Part shown: positions 1 through 10,121 of the stretch, one piece after another
Layout of the letters: each line of letters starts with the position of its first letter
How positions within the stretch are numbered: the stretch's first letter is position 1
Assembly (NCBI GenBank): GCA_004151065.3
Contig: NWUY0300005920.1
Location: 44,603 to 76,239 of the forward strand
DNA: 31,637 nt
Origin: Larix sibirica
Taxonomy: Eukaryota > Streptophyta > Pinopsida > Pinales > Pinaceae
Direction of reading: 5' to 3'
The notes under the pieces: generated by a model
Databases searched by the model: none
Told to the model about the DNA's origin: nothing
What the model saw: the letters and a program-made list of their open reading frames with translations, nothing else
Translations under genes and position numbers: made by a program

Positions 1-27
1 GAGAGAGAGAGAGAGAGAGAGAGAGAG
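1..27. repeat. (GA)n microsatellite
   Basis: About 13 uninterrupted GA dinucleotides at the left window edge, so the true length is unknown. It directly abuts the LINE 3' fragment that follows. Confidence 0.97.
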
Positions 28-621
28 GAATTGAAGAAGGCCCTAAGAATACATAAAGATTGATTATGGAATTGAAGGAAACAATCCAATGATCCTCTCC
101 ATCTCTTCATAGTTACAAAACATGGGAATGCAAAACTTCTCCACTGTTGAAACTTTGGATGCACATGGGAAACATTTGACAGCCCTGGAAGAAGAGGTAG
201 ACATTCTCCGAAACTCCATTAACATATGGAACCAAAACTCGACTTCATCGGACTCAAATCAAGGTAGTGCAATGGAGAAAGAACTTGGATATTTTCAAGA
301 GGATGAAATAGTGCAATAGTCCCAAGAAAATATGGAAACTAATAAAGTCTCTTAGTCATCTGGAGCCAACCAACAATCAAATTAATAAGTAAATAGTTTA
401 TGTTTTGCAAATTCATTTTGGTTTTAGGTCTCTTTTATCGACTATATACCGGTAGCACTTATAATTTCTGCACAACAAAGGATGAGTGTAATAATTTTGG
501 ATCTCTTTTAAGATTCTACCAGGATTGTATTTTACTCACTGAATGTAAAAAATCTAATACTCTGCCTTGCAGCATATTTAGTTAATACAATCATAGTCAT
601 TTTTGTGAAAAACAAAAAACT
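28..621 (+). mobile_element. LINE 3' fragment (copy A)
   Basis: Decayed 3' end of a LINE. The reading frame starting at 122 (65 codons) encodes a coiled-coil-like stretch with the core L-T-A-L-E-E-E-V-D-I-L, then an acidic patch E-D-E-I-V-Q, a stop, and Q-E-N-M-E-T-N. The same order (coiled coil, E-E-E-T-I-Q patch, D-D/E-N-M-E) occurs on the minus strand near 1600-1780 and 15080-15210, inside other LINE copies. The fragment ends in an A-rich tail near 600-620, preceded by T-rich sequence resembling the 3' ends of the other LINEs. The 5' side is cut by the GA repeat or the window edge. Assignment rests on similarity to the other copies, not on a catalytic domain. Confidence 0.55.
122..319 (+). 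pseudogene. Coiled-coil module fragment, LINE copy A
   Basis: A 65-codon open frame ending in TAG. The middle (about residues 18-32) has heptad-like spacing of L, L, V, L, I typical of a short coiled coil. The C-terminal third is Ser/Asn/Gln-rich and then acidic. It is probably the surviving part of a longer ORF: codons around 28-54 in another frame read E-L-K-K-A-L-R-I-H and resemble the segment just upstream of the coiled coil in the copy at 10122-10892. No known family recognised. Confidence 0.45.
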
Positions 622-1269
622 TGCTCCATGTTCTTCTATTATGTTGCTTCATGTCCAAGTGTGCCAACATGCAACGTTATGTCACGAGATGCCAACAAAA
701 CCAAAGAACATCATGTGCAAACAAGTTGCAATGCTAGACTAAGCAACTTGACATTTAGTGCATCCACAACACAGTGTATTCTATTGCTATAAAACTAAGC
801 AAACAATTATTCATTATGTTGTGTGACACACAATAAGTTCTTCTACAAAATTCTTACTCATAAAAATGACCATCATGTGTGATCATAATTATTAGACCTG
901 TCATTGATTTAGTAGATACCTAAACTCATCTAGTATAAAATATTCTTGATTACATGTTGTTTTTACCTAAAATTTGTCATACTACTGAGGAAATCCTTTA
1001 TTGGTTTTCTCTCATATGTACCACTTTATGGCTTATAAGAATTATTCTTTGATCTTGATTTGATAAATTTGCATGGATCTTTGTTGGATTCATCATTATT
1101 TGAATTAAAGAATTGTGTCTACTTCCAAGTCTATGCAAACATCATTGACAAATTCTTCAAGAAGGGATGTGAGACAAACTCATCTTCATCCTCTTTAAGT
1201 ACAGATGGCTAGCAGAGATTTGGGAAGCTTCCATTGACCTTTGTATGGATGCTTGTGTATGATGCAAAT
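622..1269. other. No gene seen (AT-rich spacer)
   Basis: About 650 bp of AT-rich DNA with stops in all frames. I see no repeat, RNA gene or protein similarity here. Confidence 0.6.
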
Positions 1270-1283
1270 CCAACTTAGACATG
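1270..1283. repeat. Target-site duplication, left copy (LINE copy B)
   Basis: CCAACTTAGACATG lies immediately beside the poly(T) of copy B. It recurs at 2278-2291 with one mismatch (CCAACTTAAACATG). Confidence 0.8.
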
Positions 1284-2277
1284 TTTTTTTTAACAGTAAC
1301 AGTTTAAGCTTTGTATTAAAATATTTTGCAGTGGGTATGAACAACTAGATAATACAAAAATGACAAGCTTTCAATGGTCCAAAATGACACTACTCCTATT
1401 ATACTAGCATATATCATCCTATGAAATTTGGTAATGGTTTTTACATAACAAAAATTGGTTCTACTAGTAGTGTATAACCTAAATTAGACTCCTAAAAAAC
1501 ACACGTGTGTAGAGCATAGTCTTAAAAACCATATTAAGAAAAGACGTTGTTCTTTATTACCTTGTTCGGGGGGGTTCACTTCCATATTTTCGGCATCTAT
1601 GTCATCTCAAGGCTGGAAGATTGTTTCCTCTTCGATGTTCACCATTGGAAAAGAACCTTCTAAGGGTTGGTTTGAAACTACAAAAGAGGAGCCTTTGTTG
1701 AGCTTAGAGACCATTGCCTTCAAGCATGTACACTCATCTTCCAGATCATGTATTTGTTTTTTCTGTTGAAAAATAATTTTCATGATGATGGCATTTTGAG
1801 AATCCTAGAGATGTTCTAATTCATGGATTTTGGTAGCACTGAGAGTATAGAAGTGTTGTTTCCCTTGATTAAATCTTCCTGGTGTTGAATAAACATGTGT
1901 AACTCTTAAATGTCCCTTTGGCATGCTAAGTGGTGATTGTTGTTCATGTTGCTACTCCCCAATTCTGAGAAAAGGAGAGTTAGCACACTAATCAAACCCA
2001 CTGGCCTATCTTCCTCTGAGAATCCTTGACTAGTTTTGAGTAGGGTTGATTCTATATGTTGGAACAAATTATCCCAATGCCCATCGAAAATCCATAAAAT
2101 CTCCTCCGAGATGCATTTGAAAATCGACTTGTGACTGAAATTGTCCCTAAGATTAAAATTCGCTAGACAAAACACCTTAGAACAAACCTCATTAACCAGA
2201 TGGCTAACAGACTGCCACCCCCATTGCTTATCGAGTTACCCCACAAAACAATGATATTCCTATCACAAAACATAGTG
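1284..2277 (-). mobile_element. Short LINE-derived insertion (copy B), 994 bp, minus strand
   Basis: Inserted element bounded by a 14-bp target-site duplication with one mismatch. On the minus strand it ends in poly(A) (poly-T at 1284-1291), preceded by a 3' terminus of the form TTTTAAT..AAAGCTT..CTGTTACTGTTAAAA. That terminus closely matches the LINE ends at 11226-11264 and 16832-16890. The body encodes the post-RNase H module (see 1560-2215) and no RT or RNase H. It is best read as a 5'-truncated copy of the LINE subfamily at 9545-11264, or a short non-autonomous derivative of it. Confidence 0.75.
1560..2215 (-). pseudogene. Post-RNase H module ORF of LINE copy B
   Basis: Degenerate coding region on the minus strand; the longest open piece is 1906-2175 (89 codons). 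Reading down the minus strand it contains S-K-V-F-C-L, D-G-H-W-D-N-L, then E-E-D-R-P-V-G-L-I-S-V-L-T-L and G-S-S. After a frameshift come a coiled-coil stretch (Q-I-H-D-L-E-D-E-C-T-C-L), L-N-K-G-S-S, E-E-E-T-I-F-Q, a stop, and E-N-M-E-V-N. The G-L-hydrophobic block aligns with M-E-D-A-P-N-G-L-V-V-G-V-I-L in the 9545-11264 copy. The coiled-coil to acidic-patch block aligns with the 14771-16605 copy. Function unknown; no cysteine knuckle or catalytic motif is visible. Confidence 0.6.
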
Positions 2278-2291
2278 CCAACTTAAACATG
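2278..2291. repeat. Target-site duplication, right copy (LINE copy B)
   Basis: CCAACTTAAACATG, the partner of 1270-1283. Its last bases overlap the first unit of the 20-bp tandem repeat at 2285. Confidence 0.8.
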
Positions 2292-2336
2292 TTTCGCTAT
2301 AAGTAAACATGTTTCGCTATAAGTAAACATGTTTCG
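2285..2336. repeat. 20-bp tandem repeat, 2.6 copies, palindromic core
   Basis: Unit AAACATGTTTCGCTATAAGT is repeated perfectly at 2285-2304 and 2305-2324, then partially at 2325-2336. Each unit begins with the 10-bp perfect palindrome AAACATGTTT. Confidence 0.95.
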
Positions 2337-2577
2337 ATGTGTACTTATATAGAACATATTGTGTACATGATCCATTGTATTTGTTGTATCATCATTGCTC
2401 ATCACTATGCTAGTTGAGAGTTGTTAGTTACTCATATTAATGAGTTATCACTNNTGCTATATTATAACATGATTTTTATGATATTTCATGTGATGTGAAT
2501 TGCCAATGTCTTATTTGAAATTTCTAAATGATTGAACAGATTTTAAGAGTAATTTGTGCTTTTATTAGAAATCTTAA
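2337..2577. other. Spacer with two-base N gap
   Basis: AT-rich, no ORF. Two Ns at 2453-2454 mark an assembly join, so the 5' end of the following LINE may lie on a different contig from copy B. Confidence 0.7.
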
Positions 2578-2580
2578 ACA

Positions 2581-3660
2581 AACATTGAAACATGAAATAA
2601 GACCCGAATAGTAACAAACCTGGATGGGTCTTACATAAAAGATCTCCAAAAAATAGAAAACTCAGACATCCTCATGCTCAAAGAGACCAAACTCAACGAA
2701 CAAGCCATCTTGTCCATTGCTAAAGATAATTGGAAGAAAAATACAGGAATGGTTGTCAGTGCTAGAGGGGCCTCCGGAGGCTTAGCCACCCTCTGGTCCT
2801 CCGACAATTTTTAGTTATGCAACTCCTTTGCCACTCAACACCGGATTTATACTGAGCTTCTCCACACCAGAAGCGAAACCCATATTGCTCTCATCAATCT
2901 GTGCGTACCAAAACTGAACTCTGAAAAGAAGGATTGTTGGGGATTCCTCAAAGACTTCCTTGATGCTTACAATCCGCACAACCTCATCCTCACTGGAGAT
3001 CTAAATAAAACCCTCTCCAATGCTGAAAAGAAAGAAGGCCTTATTGGAAAATATCTTTTCAAATCTCAGATTGAAACTCTCATACAAAAATGGGACCTTC
3101 TGGACATCAAGCCCAAGAAAGGAAAATTCACCTAGTCCAAGAAGCGGATAGGGCAAGGAAATATCATGGCTCGTGTCGACAGATTTCTCATTCAAAGCAG
3201 CCTGGCCTCTAACAATCAGACTGTCATCTCAAAAAAAATTGGTTAACCTTGCCTCAGATCATAAATCGATCCTCCTTCAAATGCATGATAATGAAGACTG
3301 CGGTTCCCATACCTTTCAGATTCAACGTCGAGTGGCTTGAATCAAGCAGCTTCTGGAATGTCTTAACAAACGCTTGGAAGACCCCTGTCATTGGATCCCC
3401 GAGATACGTTTGGGAACAAAAGTTAATTATCACCAAGAAAGAGCTAAAAAAATGGGCCAAAATCAACTTCCCCCCTCCGAATCCCACTAAGACGGCTGTC
3501 ATTGATCTCGAAGCTATCCAAAATTCAATGGACGAAATCCCAATTGACAACAGAACACTTCAGGAAGAAGCTAATCATCAAGAAAGAATTCATCAAGCCT
3601 TCCGAAGAGAAGAAGAATTTTGATGTCTAAAGTCCCGCAGCACTTGGCTCAGGGAAGGAG
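2581..3660 (+). pseudogene. LINE ORF2, endonuclease domain and linker
   Basis: EEP-fold endonuclease that in an active LINE nicks the target DNA. Visible motifs are the L-K-E-T-K box with its Glu codon at 2683, S-G-G-L-A-T-L-W, the G-D-L-N box (Asp codon 2998), G-K-F-T-stop-S, A-R-V-D-R-F-L-I, and S-D-H-K-S-I-L-L (Asp codon 3257, in the next frame). The codons for the catalytic Glu, Asp and S-D-H survive. Stops at 2593 (TGA), 2812 (TAG), 3133 (TAG) and 3621 (TGA) fall where related proteins have Trp. Two frameshifts flank the S-D-H motif (frame 1 to 2 to 3). The linker after it has the usual G-S-P-x-Y-V-W-E-Q-K-L block, and the last part reads K-S-R-S-T-W-L-R-E-G-D-K. Confidence 0.9.
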
Positions 3661-3667
3661 ATAAAAC

Positions 3668-5757
3668 ACGGCTTACTTCCACATACAAACTAAAGCTCGA
3701 CTCTCCAACAATCATATCGTTGAGATCAATTCCAGCAACGGATCAACCGTCAAAGGTCATGAAGGCATTCAAAGTGAAGCATACAATCACTTCTCAAATC
3801 TTTTCAAAGAGGAAAACAACAATGACAGAGATGGAGGCCAAACCTTCCTCAATCACATTCCGAAGAAGCTCACAGATATTGACAACGCGAATCTCCTCAA
3901 GCCATTCTTTGAGAAGGAGGTAACCAATATAATTTGGTCATTCAACCTGACAAAGCGCCGGGGCCTGACGGGTACTCTATCCATTTTTATAAAGCATGCT
4001 GGCACCTAATCAGAAAATACTTCATGAGAATGATCATATATTTTCATCGTAAAGCCAATATAGGTGGATGCACAAATTCCACTTTCCTTGCACTCATCCC
4101 TAAAGAAACCAACCCTAGCTCTTTCGAAAGATTCCATCCAATAGCTCTCTACAACGTCTCCTACAAGATCATCTCCAAGCTACTAGCCAATAGAATGAAG
4201 CCCATCCTTACCAATATCATCTCTGACAATCAGGGCGTATTCCTTCATGGAAGAGGAATAACCGACAATGTCATTCTGGTACAGGAAGCCATCCACTCCA
4301 GCAAATTCCGCAAAGAAAAAGGTATGTTGATCAAACTTGATATGTCTAATGCCTTTGACCGGGTCAAGCACTCTTTTCTTCTTAAAATTATGAAAATTTT
4401 TGGCTTTGATAACTCCTTCCTAAACTAGATCTCTGCTTGCATCAATGGCCCCTGGATCACCCCCCTTGTGAATGGTCGCCCCACCAACTTCTTCCAAGCA
4501 TCCCACGGAATCAGACAAGGGTTCCCCCTGTCTTCCTTTCTCTACATTATCACGGTTGATTCCCTTAGTCGCAAGTTAAATTCCAATCTCTGTCTTTCCC
4601 TCTTACCTAGCCTCAACCTAGCTTCCAATTCCATGCCCCTAAATCATACTTTCTTTGCATATGACTCTCTCTTACTGGGTGGAGGCTCCTCCATAATTGC
4701 TCGAAACTTTAAGAAAAACATGGACAGCCACTGTAAAGCTTCGGGAGGAAAGATTAACTTACACAAGAGCGCAGTATTTGGATGGAATCTAACCAAAACC
4801 AATGCCACCAACATTGGCTAAATCCTTAGAATCAAAGTTCACCAGCACTGGGACAAATTCAAATATTTGGGTCTCCCAATCACCCACAGACACCCAAAGT
4901 CAAATATTTGGGACAACATAATCCACAAAATCAAATCCAAAATTATGAGATGGGACGGACAATGGCTCAACAAAGCTGGTAAATTGATTCTCTTGAAAAC
5001 AGTCCTCTCAGCACTTCCAATTTACCAGTCCTCACTCTTGCTAACACCCAAAGGAGTTACAGAACACATAAGCAAATTCATGAGAGATTTCCTCTGGATG
5101 GGAGGGAAAAATAATGAGTGCAAAATTCATCTTGTCAATTGGAAAACCACCATCCAGCCAAAACATGCAAGTGGACTTCAAATCCGAGACCCTCTTCAGT
5201 TAAATAAAGCTTTGGGTGGCAAGATTCTTTGGAAAATTTTGAGCAACAAACATCACAGAGTCAGCTTACTATTAAAGAAGAAATACCTAACTAGAAGCAC
5301 TCTAAGATGCCTCGACAGCAAAACAGACTCCAAGGGATCGTCAATTTGGTCTCTCTGCAAAGCAACCTGGGATTTTTTTTCTCAAGAGTTATGCTGGATA
5401 CCCGAAAACGGGGAAGATATCAACATCTTCTCTGATAAAATCATGGGAAAAGATCAACTACAAAACAACCACGACCTCCAGGACATCAACCATTGGCTCA
5501 ATCAACAAGGAATTAGAACACTCAGTGATCTCAGCAACTGGGATCCTTCTGGCACTTGGCATGGTTGGAAAAAGCTAATCACCCCTGCAAATTTAGAGAA
5601 CTCCAGAATCCTCCTCTTCGAAAATTTGACTGGCTACGCTCCCACCCACATTCAAGACAAGGATGATCATGGTTGGGGACTAACAGAAAGTATACCGCTG
5701 ATTTGGGATTCAAAGCCCTCCAAAACCAAGCTACATCCAGAAAAAGCATTTGGGTAA
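3668..5757 (+). pseudogene. LINE ORF2, reverse transcriptase domain
   Basis: Reverse transcriptase for target-primed reverse transcription. After a frameshift near 3668, the A-Y-F-H and V-E-I-N-S-S-N-G-S block is readable. Another frameshift near 3950 restores D-K-A-P-G-P-D-G-Y-S, then F-L-A-L-I-P-K, motif A L-D-M-S-N-A-F-D-R-V (Asp codon 4339), and motif B G-I-R-Q-G-F-P-L-S-S. Motif C reads F-A-Y-D-S where the family has A-D-D: the first catalytic Asp codon is TAT (Tyr) at 4660-4662, which alone would abolish activity. Stops are TAG at 4426 (a Trp position) and TAA at 4819. The thumb and following region (Y-L-G-L-P-I, W-L-N-K-A-G-K-L) is open from 4867 to 5757. Confidence 0.94.
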
Positions 5758-6317
5758 TGGTCTGGAATTCATTCGGAATTCCCAAAGTAAACTTCTTCAT
5801 GTGGACTCTTTCACACAGAAATATGCTTACAGTTGACAACCTCATCAAAAGGGGTTTCACCGGACCTCATCAGTGTCCGCTTTGTCACAATAACGCTGAA
5901 ACTCTTGATCATCTCTTCTTGAATTGCGCATTCTCAAAAGATGTTTGGATTTACATGCTTCAAGATCTTGACATCACAGTACCGAACTTTAGCACCACTA
6001 CCCGCCTCCTCACAGATTGTAAATCGGTCTATCCAATCCCTTTCTTGAAAAGGAGACTCTGGCATCAAATCTAGACAACAATTCCCAAGCTTACATGCTG
6101 GAAGATATGGATCGCCAGAAATAATGCAATTTTTCAAGACATATGCCCAACGCCTCTACAAGTTGTTGCACAGGAAAAAGGACTCCTAATTGAATGCATA
6201 AATCACTCTAAACTCAGAGCAGATACGAATCTCTCTACCACCGAACTAAACTGGATTGGCACCCTCCATCTGATCCTTAGAGAAATCGAACCTAAGCATC
6301 GGAAGCTTCCACATTAG
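5673..6317 (+). pseudogene. LINE ORF2, zinc-binding (zf-RVT) region
   Basis: A frameshift of the pol frame around 5673-5757 leads into K-S-I-W-V-M-V-W-N, F-F-M-W-T-L-S-H and the zf-RVT signature C-P-L-C (Cys codon 5874), then T-L-D-H-L-F-L-N-C and D-V-W. This is the Cys-Cys-His-Cys motif that follows RT in plant LINEs and is thought to bind nucleic acid. All four metal ligands are present. Stops at 6072 (TAG) and 6315 (TAG) interrupt the link to RNase H, again where the related sequence expects Trp. Confidence 0.9.
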
Positions 6318-6368
6318 CAGATCAGACTCCCTGATACCGACTTTCAAGCATGGAGAAGCAACCAACCT

Positions 6369-6815
6369 ATGGACAGCCTCCACTTTGACGGTGCTTCAAA
6401 AAATAACCCTGGATTGGTCGAAGCTGGAGGAATTCTATTACTCGACGGAGGAAAAAGGAAAATCAATTACAGATGGGGCTTGGGTGTATGTTCGAAAAAT
6501 CTAGCAGAAGCCCTTGCACTCCTACAGGGATGTCAAATAGCTAAGCATCAGAATATTGAATATCTCCAAGTTTTTGGAGACTCTCTAGTCATCATCAAAA
6601 AATTCAACAGGCCCACACAGTACAATAACTTGGCAATCGATAGGATCATAAGGCGCATCCATAAAATAGCAATCACCTTCAGGAATTTCAAAGCTTACCA
6701 CATCACAAGAAATTTAAATTATGAAGCAGATGTGGAAGCAAAGAAAGCAACCACCCTTGCACCTGGTATGACAGAACATACAAATGGAGAAACAAATTAT
6801 TGTCAAATTCCCTAA
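6369..6815 (+). pseudogene. LINE ORF2, RNase H domain
   Basis: C-terminal RNase H (RVT_3-like) that would remove RNA from the RNA/DNA hybrid. Visible: F-D-G-A-S (Asp 7 of this frame), A-E-A-L-A-L-L-Q-G (Glu 47), F-G-D-S-L-V-I-I (Asp 71), and N-Y-E-A-D near the C terminus. The D-E-D-D set is intact and the frame is open for 148 codons, making this the best-preserved domain of the element. It ends in N-Y-C-Q-I-P followed by TAA, like the I-P end readable in the minus-strand copy near 16220. The first Met is internal to the original polyprotein, not a real start. Confidence 0.93.
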
Positions 6816-7602
6816 TTTTCTACAGACTCTTCGCAACCCTCTCATTTGAGGTACTCTCCAAGAACATCTACAGAGGTCTTCTACAGATTACTCGTAGTCC
6901 ACCATCAGCTGCTGGACATCTCAAGGACACTCCCAGAGTTCCTTAGCCACTCGGAAGACACTCTCAGAGGTCAAAAGCACCTTCTGAAGATCAACAAATA
7001 CCGCCCAACTCAAATCTTTGTCAAATACTGAAGCAATTGTAATTAATGAACATCAAAATTATCTTCTCTAGCTCTATTACTCAACACACACTCACAGCTC
7101 ATTAGCATCTTCGGCCACACTCGCAGCTCATTAGCATCTTCGGCCAATTCATGGATACCTTCATAGATCTCCATTTAATGACCAGTTGCTTCCATTACTT
7201 CAAAGCTAACTCATGTAATGATTGAATTACATTCAAGGGCTTCTTCAAAGTTCACCATTCTACGGATTAGCAGCCATCAACAATCCTGGACAGCTCAAAG
7301 ACTTTAACAGCGCTCTACATTTCCTCACAACTCAATAGCATCTCCAGTTATCTCAAGGATATTTCTAGAATTCAATAGATAACGCTCAATTGTCTTCAAT
7401 ACATCAAACTCTTCGTCAGCATCTGTCACCTAGGAAGCAATTCGTTTTATATGGACAGCAAAAAACTTTGTGCCCCTAACTCAAATTTCTTTCAGTTCCT
7501 ATGACTATTGTACTGAGTCGATTTGGTGTCAACCACAGCTCAAACAATTATTTCTTCTTCTTCTTTTTAATATATTTTAATCATTATTGTTAAAAAAAAA
7601 AA
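6816..7602 (+). other. LINE 3' UTR and poly(A)
   Basis: About 780 bp with no convincing coding frame, between the ORF2 stop and the A-run at 7592-7602. Unlike the LINE copies at 9545-11264 and 14771-16605, it does not carry the coiled-coil module, so it represents a different subfamily. It ends ATTATTGTTAAAA, the same terminus as at 11249-11264. Confidence 0.75.
7087..7144. repeat. 29-bp tandem duplication in LINE 3' UTR
   Basis: Two adjacent copies (7087-7115 and 7116-7144) differ at one base and contain AGCTCATTAGCATCTTCGG. Confidence 0.95.
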
Positions 7603-9544
7603 TTAATGTTTATTTAACAAAATTAAAAACAAGTAACAACTTATTTATTAATAAAATATTATTATTTATTTCACAAAATTGAAGACAAGTATCACTTTAT
7701 AAAATCATAATTTTATATATCAAATCCTTCTTATTTCCCTCAACAACAAAGGAAAAAAACAATCTGATATATATCTTTTTTTTTGTTGAATGCTCGTTTA
7801 GAAGGATAATTATTCAAGGCTCTCAACCAATATAATCAATGTGAAGGTACAAAGTTCTTTCCCTGGGTAAGATGACTATTCTCATTCTCAAGTTGATGTT
7901 ATAAGTATAAAAAAAAAATTACTCATACATGGCCCTATGGGAAAACTACCAATAAATAACCAAATCGAAAATATAATTAGCACAACATTCACACAAAAGA
8001 CAACAGTTCAATATAATGTTAGCAACTACATGGTACTTCAAAATTAGAGATCTATTCTAATTACAAATTACAAAAGGAAGACTATTCCAGCTAAAGGTCT
8101 AGCAATATGCATTACATAAATTATGGGCATGTTTAAATAATTACTCTTCACATCATATATCCATGCAGCTATATCAAAAGCATGAAATTGATATGGAACC
8201 AAAACCAATGCCATCCTTTTTCAATTTAAAAATTATGCGCAACGAATAGGATAATGCCCGAGCAACACATTTTGACTCAGATGAATACAATTGTAAGTGT
8301 TGTCGTAGAGGCCCAGAGAGTAGACATCCTTGTCTTCACAAATAATAGCATTGAGTAGATATCATTGAATAATTTATTCTTAAGATATCTTGTTAATTAG
8401 TTGGAAGTAGAGAGTTTCAGTTTTCAATTTCATTGCAGAATGAAGTGTCACTTAGGTTGCATAACCACTTCTTTTTCAATGCTTATGCTCTTGTATTGTA
8501 TATTCCGTTCCTTCTCGTTCACTGAAGCTCGAGGCTTTAGATATGTGGTGAACTTCCCAAAATGCAAATTGTTTGTTAAACTGTGAATTTTGCAAGCATT
8601 CCCTATTTCTGATGGTGAACTTCCAAAGATATTGTAAATCTCTAACAGTATCACTCGGTAAGGTCCTTTTAAATTGCATAAAGCTTAAACTTTGGAGATT
8701 CAGCACTTCTTATAATTCTTTGAAACCTTTAATTTAGTTACCCTAGCAAACAAACTCAGTTATACATGGTTTATTCTTAAAAAATTGTGTCTTTTGCACT
8801 AATCGTCCTGATTGTAATCTTGGCAAGCGTCCAGGTTCTTACAAAACGTTTAATGAACACAATTGAAGGCGTCATCTCTTGTCCATTAACTGTAAAAGTT
8901 TTTCGTATTTGTGTAGGTATGTATCAAAAATCAAATTAAGTTATATCTAAATTGGAGCGTCCTTACCTTCTAACGCCACCGCTTATGGCTATTAACTCTT
9001 GAAGAAAAGCTCGTGGAGCTAGTTGAATCCATGCCTCCCGCGTCATCGGAAGAAAATTGAAGAAGGGTTCAATAGATAGTGAAACATACCTCAAAAATGC
9101 AGCGACCTGGACTTGTAGCACCGGAAATCTTGTACTACCAAGAATAGGAAAGCTAATATTGTAGTGCCAGGAACAGGAAAGCTGGAAAATTGTGTGCCAG
9201 GAACTGAAACAGGTGGAAAAGACAAATGCATCGGCTTAAATGTGTGGTAGAAACATGAATTTGGTGGTGGAAATGACAATGCACCACCTTAACATTGAAG
9301 GGATGCGATGGGAGCACTGGCAGCATCCAATCTGCACTTAATTCGCAGTTGCAGCATTCATTCCATCGCAACGAGCAGGTGTCGCATTCAATTAGATGGG
9401 CAGGTGGCGCATTCAAGTTGCAGGTGCCAATCGACGGGCCATCTGTTTGCAATCGTCGGACAGGTAATTTGACGGCTAGCATTAAATGGGGGCCGGGGGG
9501 GCAAATCAGGGGAGTTGCTTCCTATTTGTGAAACGCCCTACGGC
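7603..9544. other. No gene seen (AT-rich, then mixed-composition spacer)
   Basis: 7603-8400 is strongly AT-rich with homopolymer runs. 8400-9544 is less biased and holds only short unsupported frames, such as a 78-codon one at 9295-9531. Around 9120-9200 a short phrase near AGGAACAGGAAAGCT recurs two or three times imperfectly. I recognise nothing coding. Confidence 0.5.
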
Positions 9545-9559
9545 GTAATAATATTTTTC

Positions 9560-9966
9560 ATAAACTCAGGACTGGTAGGTGCGGTTTTTTTTTGGACGTA
9601 GAGAAACAAGAAAAGAGACTACTCCCGGAACATTGGGAAAGCGACCAACAACAAAGCCGAATGGCTCGCCCTAATCAAAGGGCTGGAATTTGCTAAAGAA
9701 ATGGAAATTGTGGAAATGGCTGCAATTGGAGACTCATCAATAGTCATAAGGGAAGCTAGAATATTGGTCAGAAACTATAAGAAGCCTAACACTAAAATGC
9801 AGCACCTTCTCCTTTGTCTCACCAAGGAATTCAAAAAGATCAAGTTTTTTCATGTCCTAAAAGCTCAGAACCAGCAGGCTGATGGGCTGGCTAAAAAAGG
9901 CGTTGGCCCAAGTCATGGAACCTTGGAATGTGACAACAAGCTTAGGATCGATAGATGGATTCACTA
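9560..9966 (+). pseudogene. RNase H domain of LINE copy C
   Basis: Open in one frame except for a TAG at 9599-9601. N-S-G-L-V-G-A-V at the start corresponds to the N-P-G-x-A-G-A-G segment. Then come A-T-N-N-K-A-E-W-L-A-L (catalytic Glu codon 9659), A-I-G-D-S-S-I-V-I (Asp codon 9731) and Q-Q-A-D-G-L-A-K-K (fourth acidic residue). The first catalytic Asp should lie just upstream and is lost at the truncation. This is clearly the same domain type as 6369-6815, but a divergent lineage. Confidence 0.88.
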
Positions 9967-10121
9967 ACTCCTTCATTCAAATAATGGATAGCTCTTTCAA
10001 TTTTCTAAACTATCTCCATTTTTGTGGGTTAGTGGCTTCAAAAACCCACTCAATCAATTCAAATCCCTGCCGGATCTCATGTCTAGTCTACATTAATGTG
10101 CCTCGATCCATGCCATGCTAG

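Larger units (their letters stand above)
2578..7602 (+). mobile_element. LINE (RNase H-containing plant L1-like) with near-complete ORF2
   Basis: Non-LTR retrotransposon, about 5.0 kb, on the plus strand. Order: apurinic/apyrimidinic-type endonuclease (2581-3290), linker, reverse transcriptase (3671-5100), C-terminal region, zinc-binding zf-RVT motif (5874 on), RNase H (6369-6815), a 780-bp 3' UTR and poly(A) at 7592-7602. ORF1 is absent, so the element is truncated at or just before the start of ORF2, close to the N gap at 2453. The 3' end (TTTAAT...ATTATTGTTAAAA) matches the other LINE ends in the window. Multiple frameshifts and at least eight stops make it inactive. I found no target-site duplication. 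Confidence 0.93.

Noticed and set aside
400-585. 61-codon frame in the 3' part of LINE copy A
   Set aside because: Lies in the expected 3' UTR of the LINE; Cys/Leu/Phe-rich without a motif.
9295-9531. 78-codon plus-strand frame just before LINE copy C
   Set aside because: No recognisable motif; overlapping frames of similar length exist on the minus strand.
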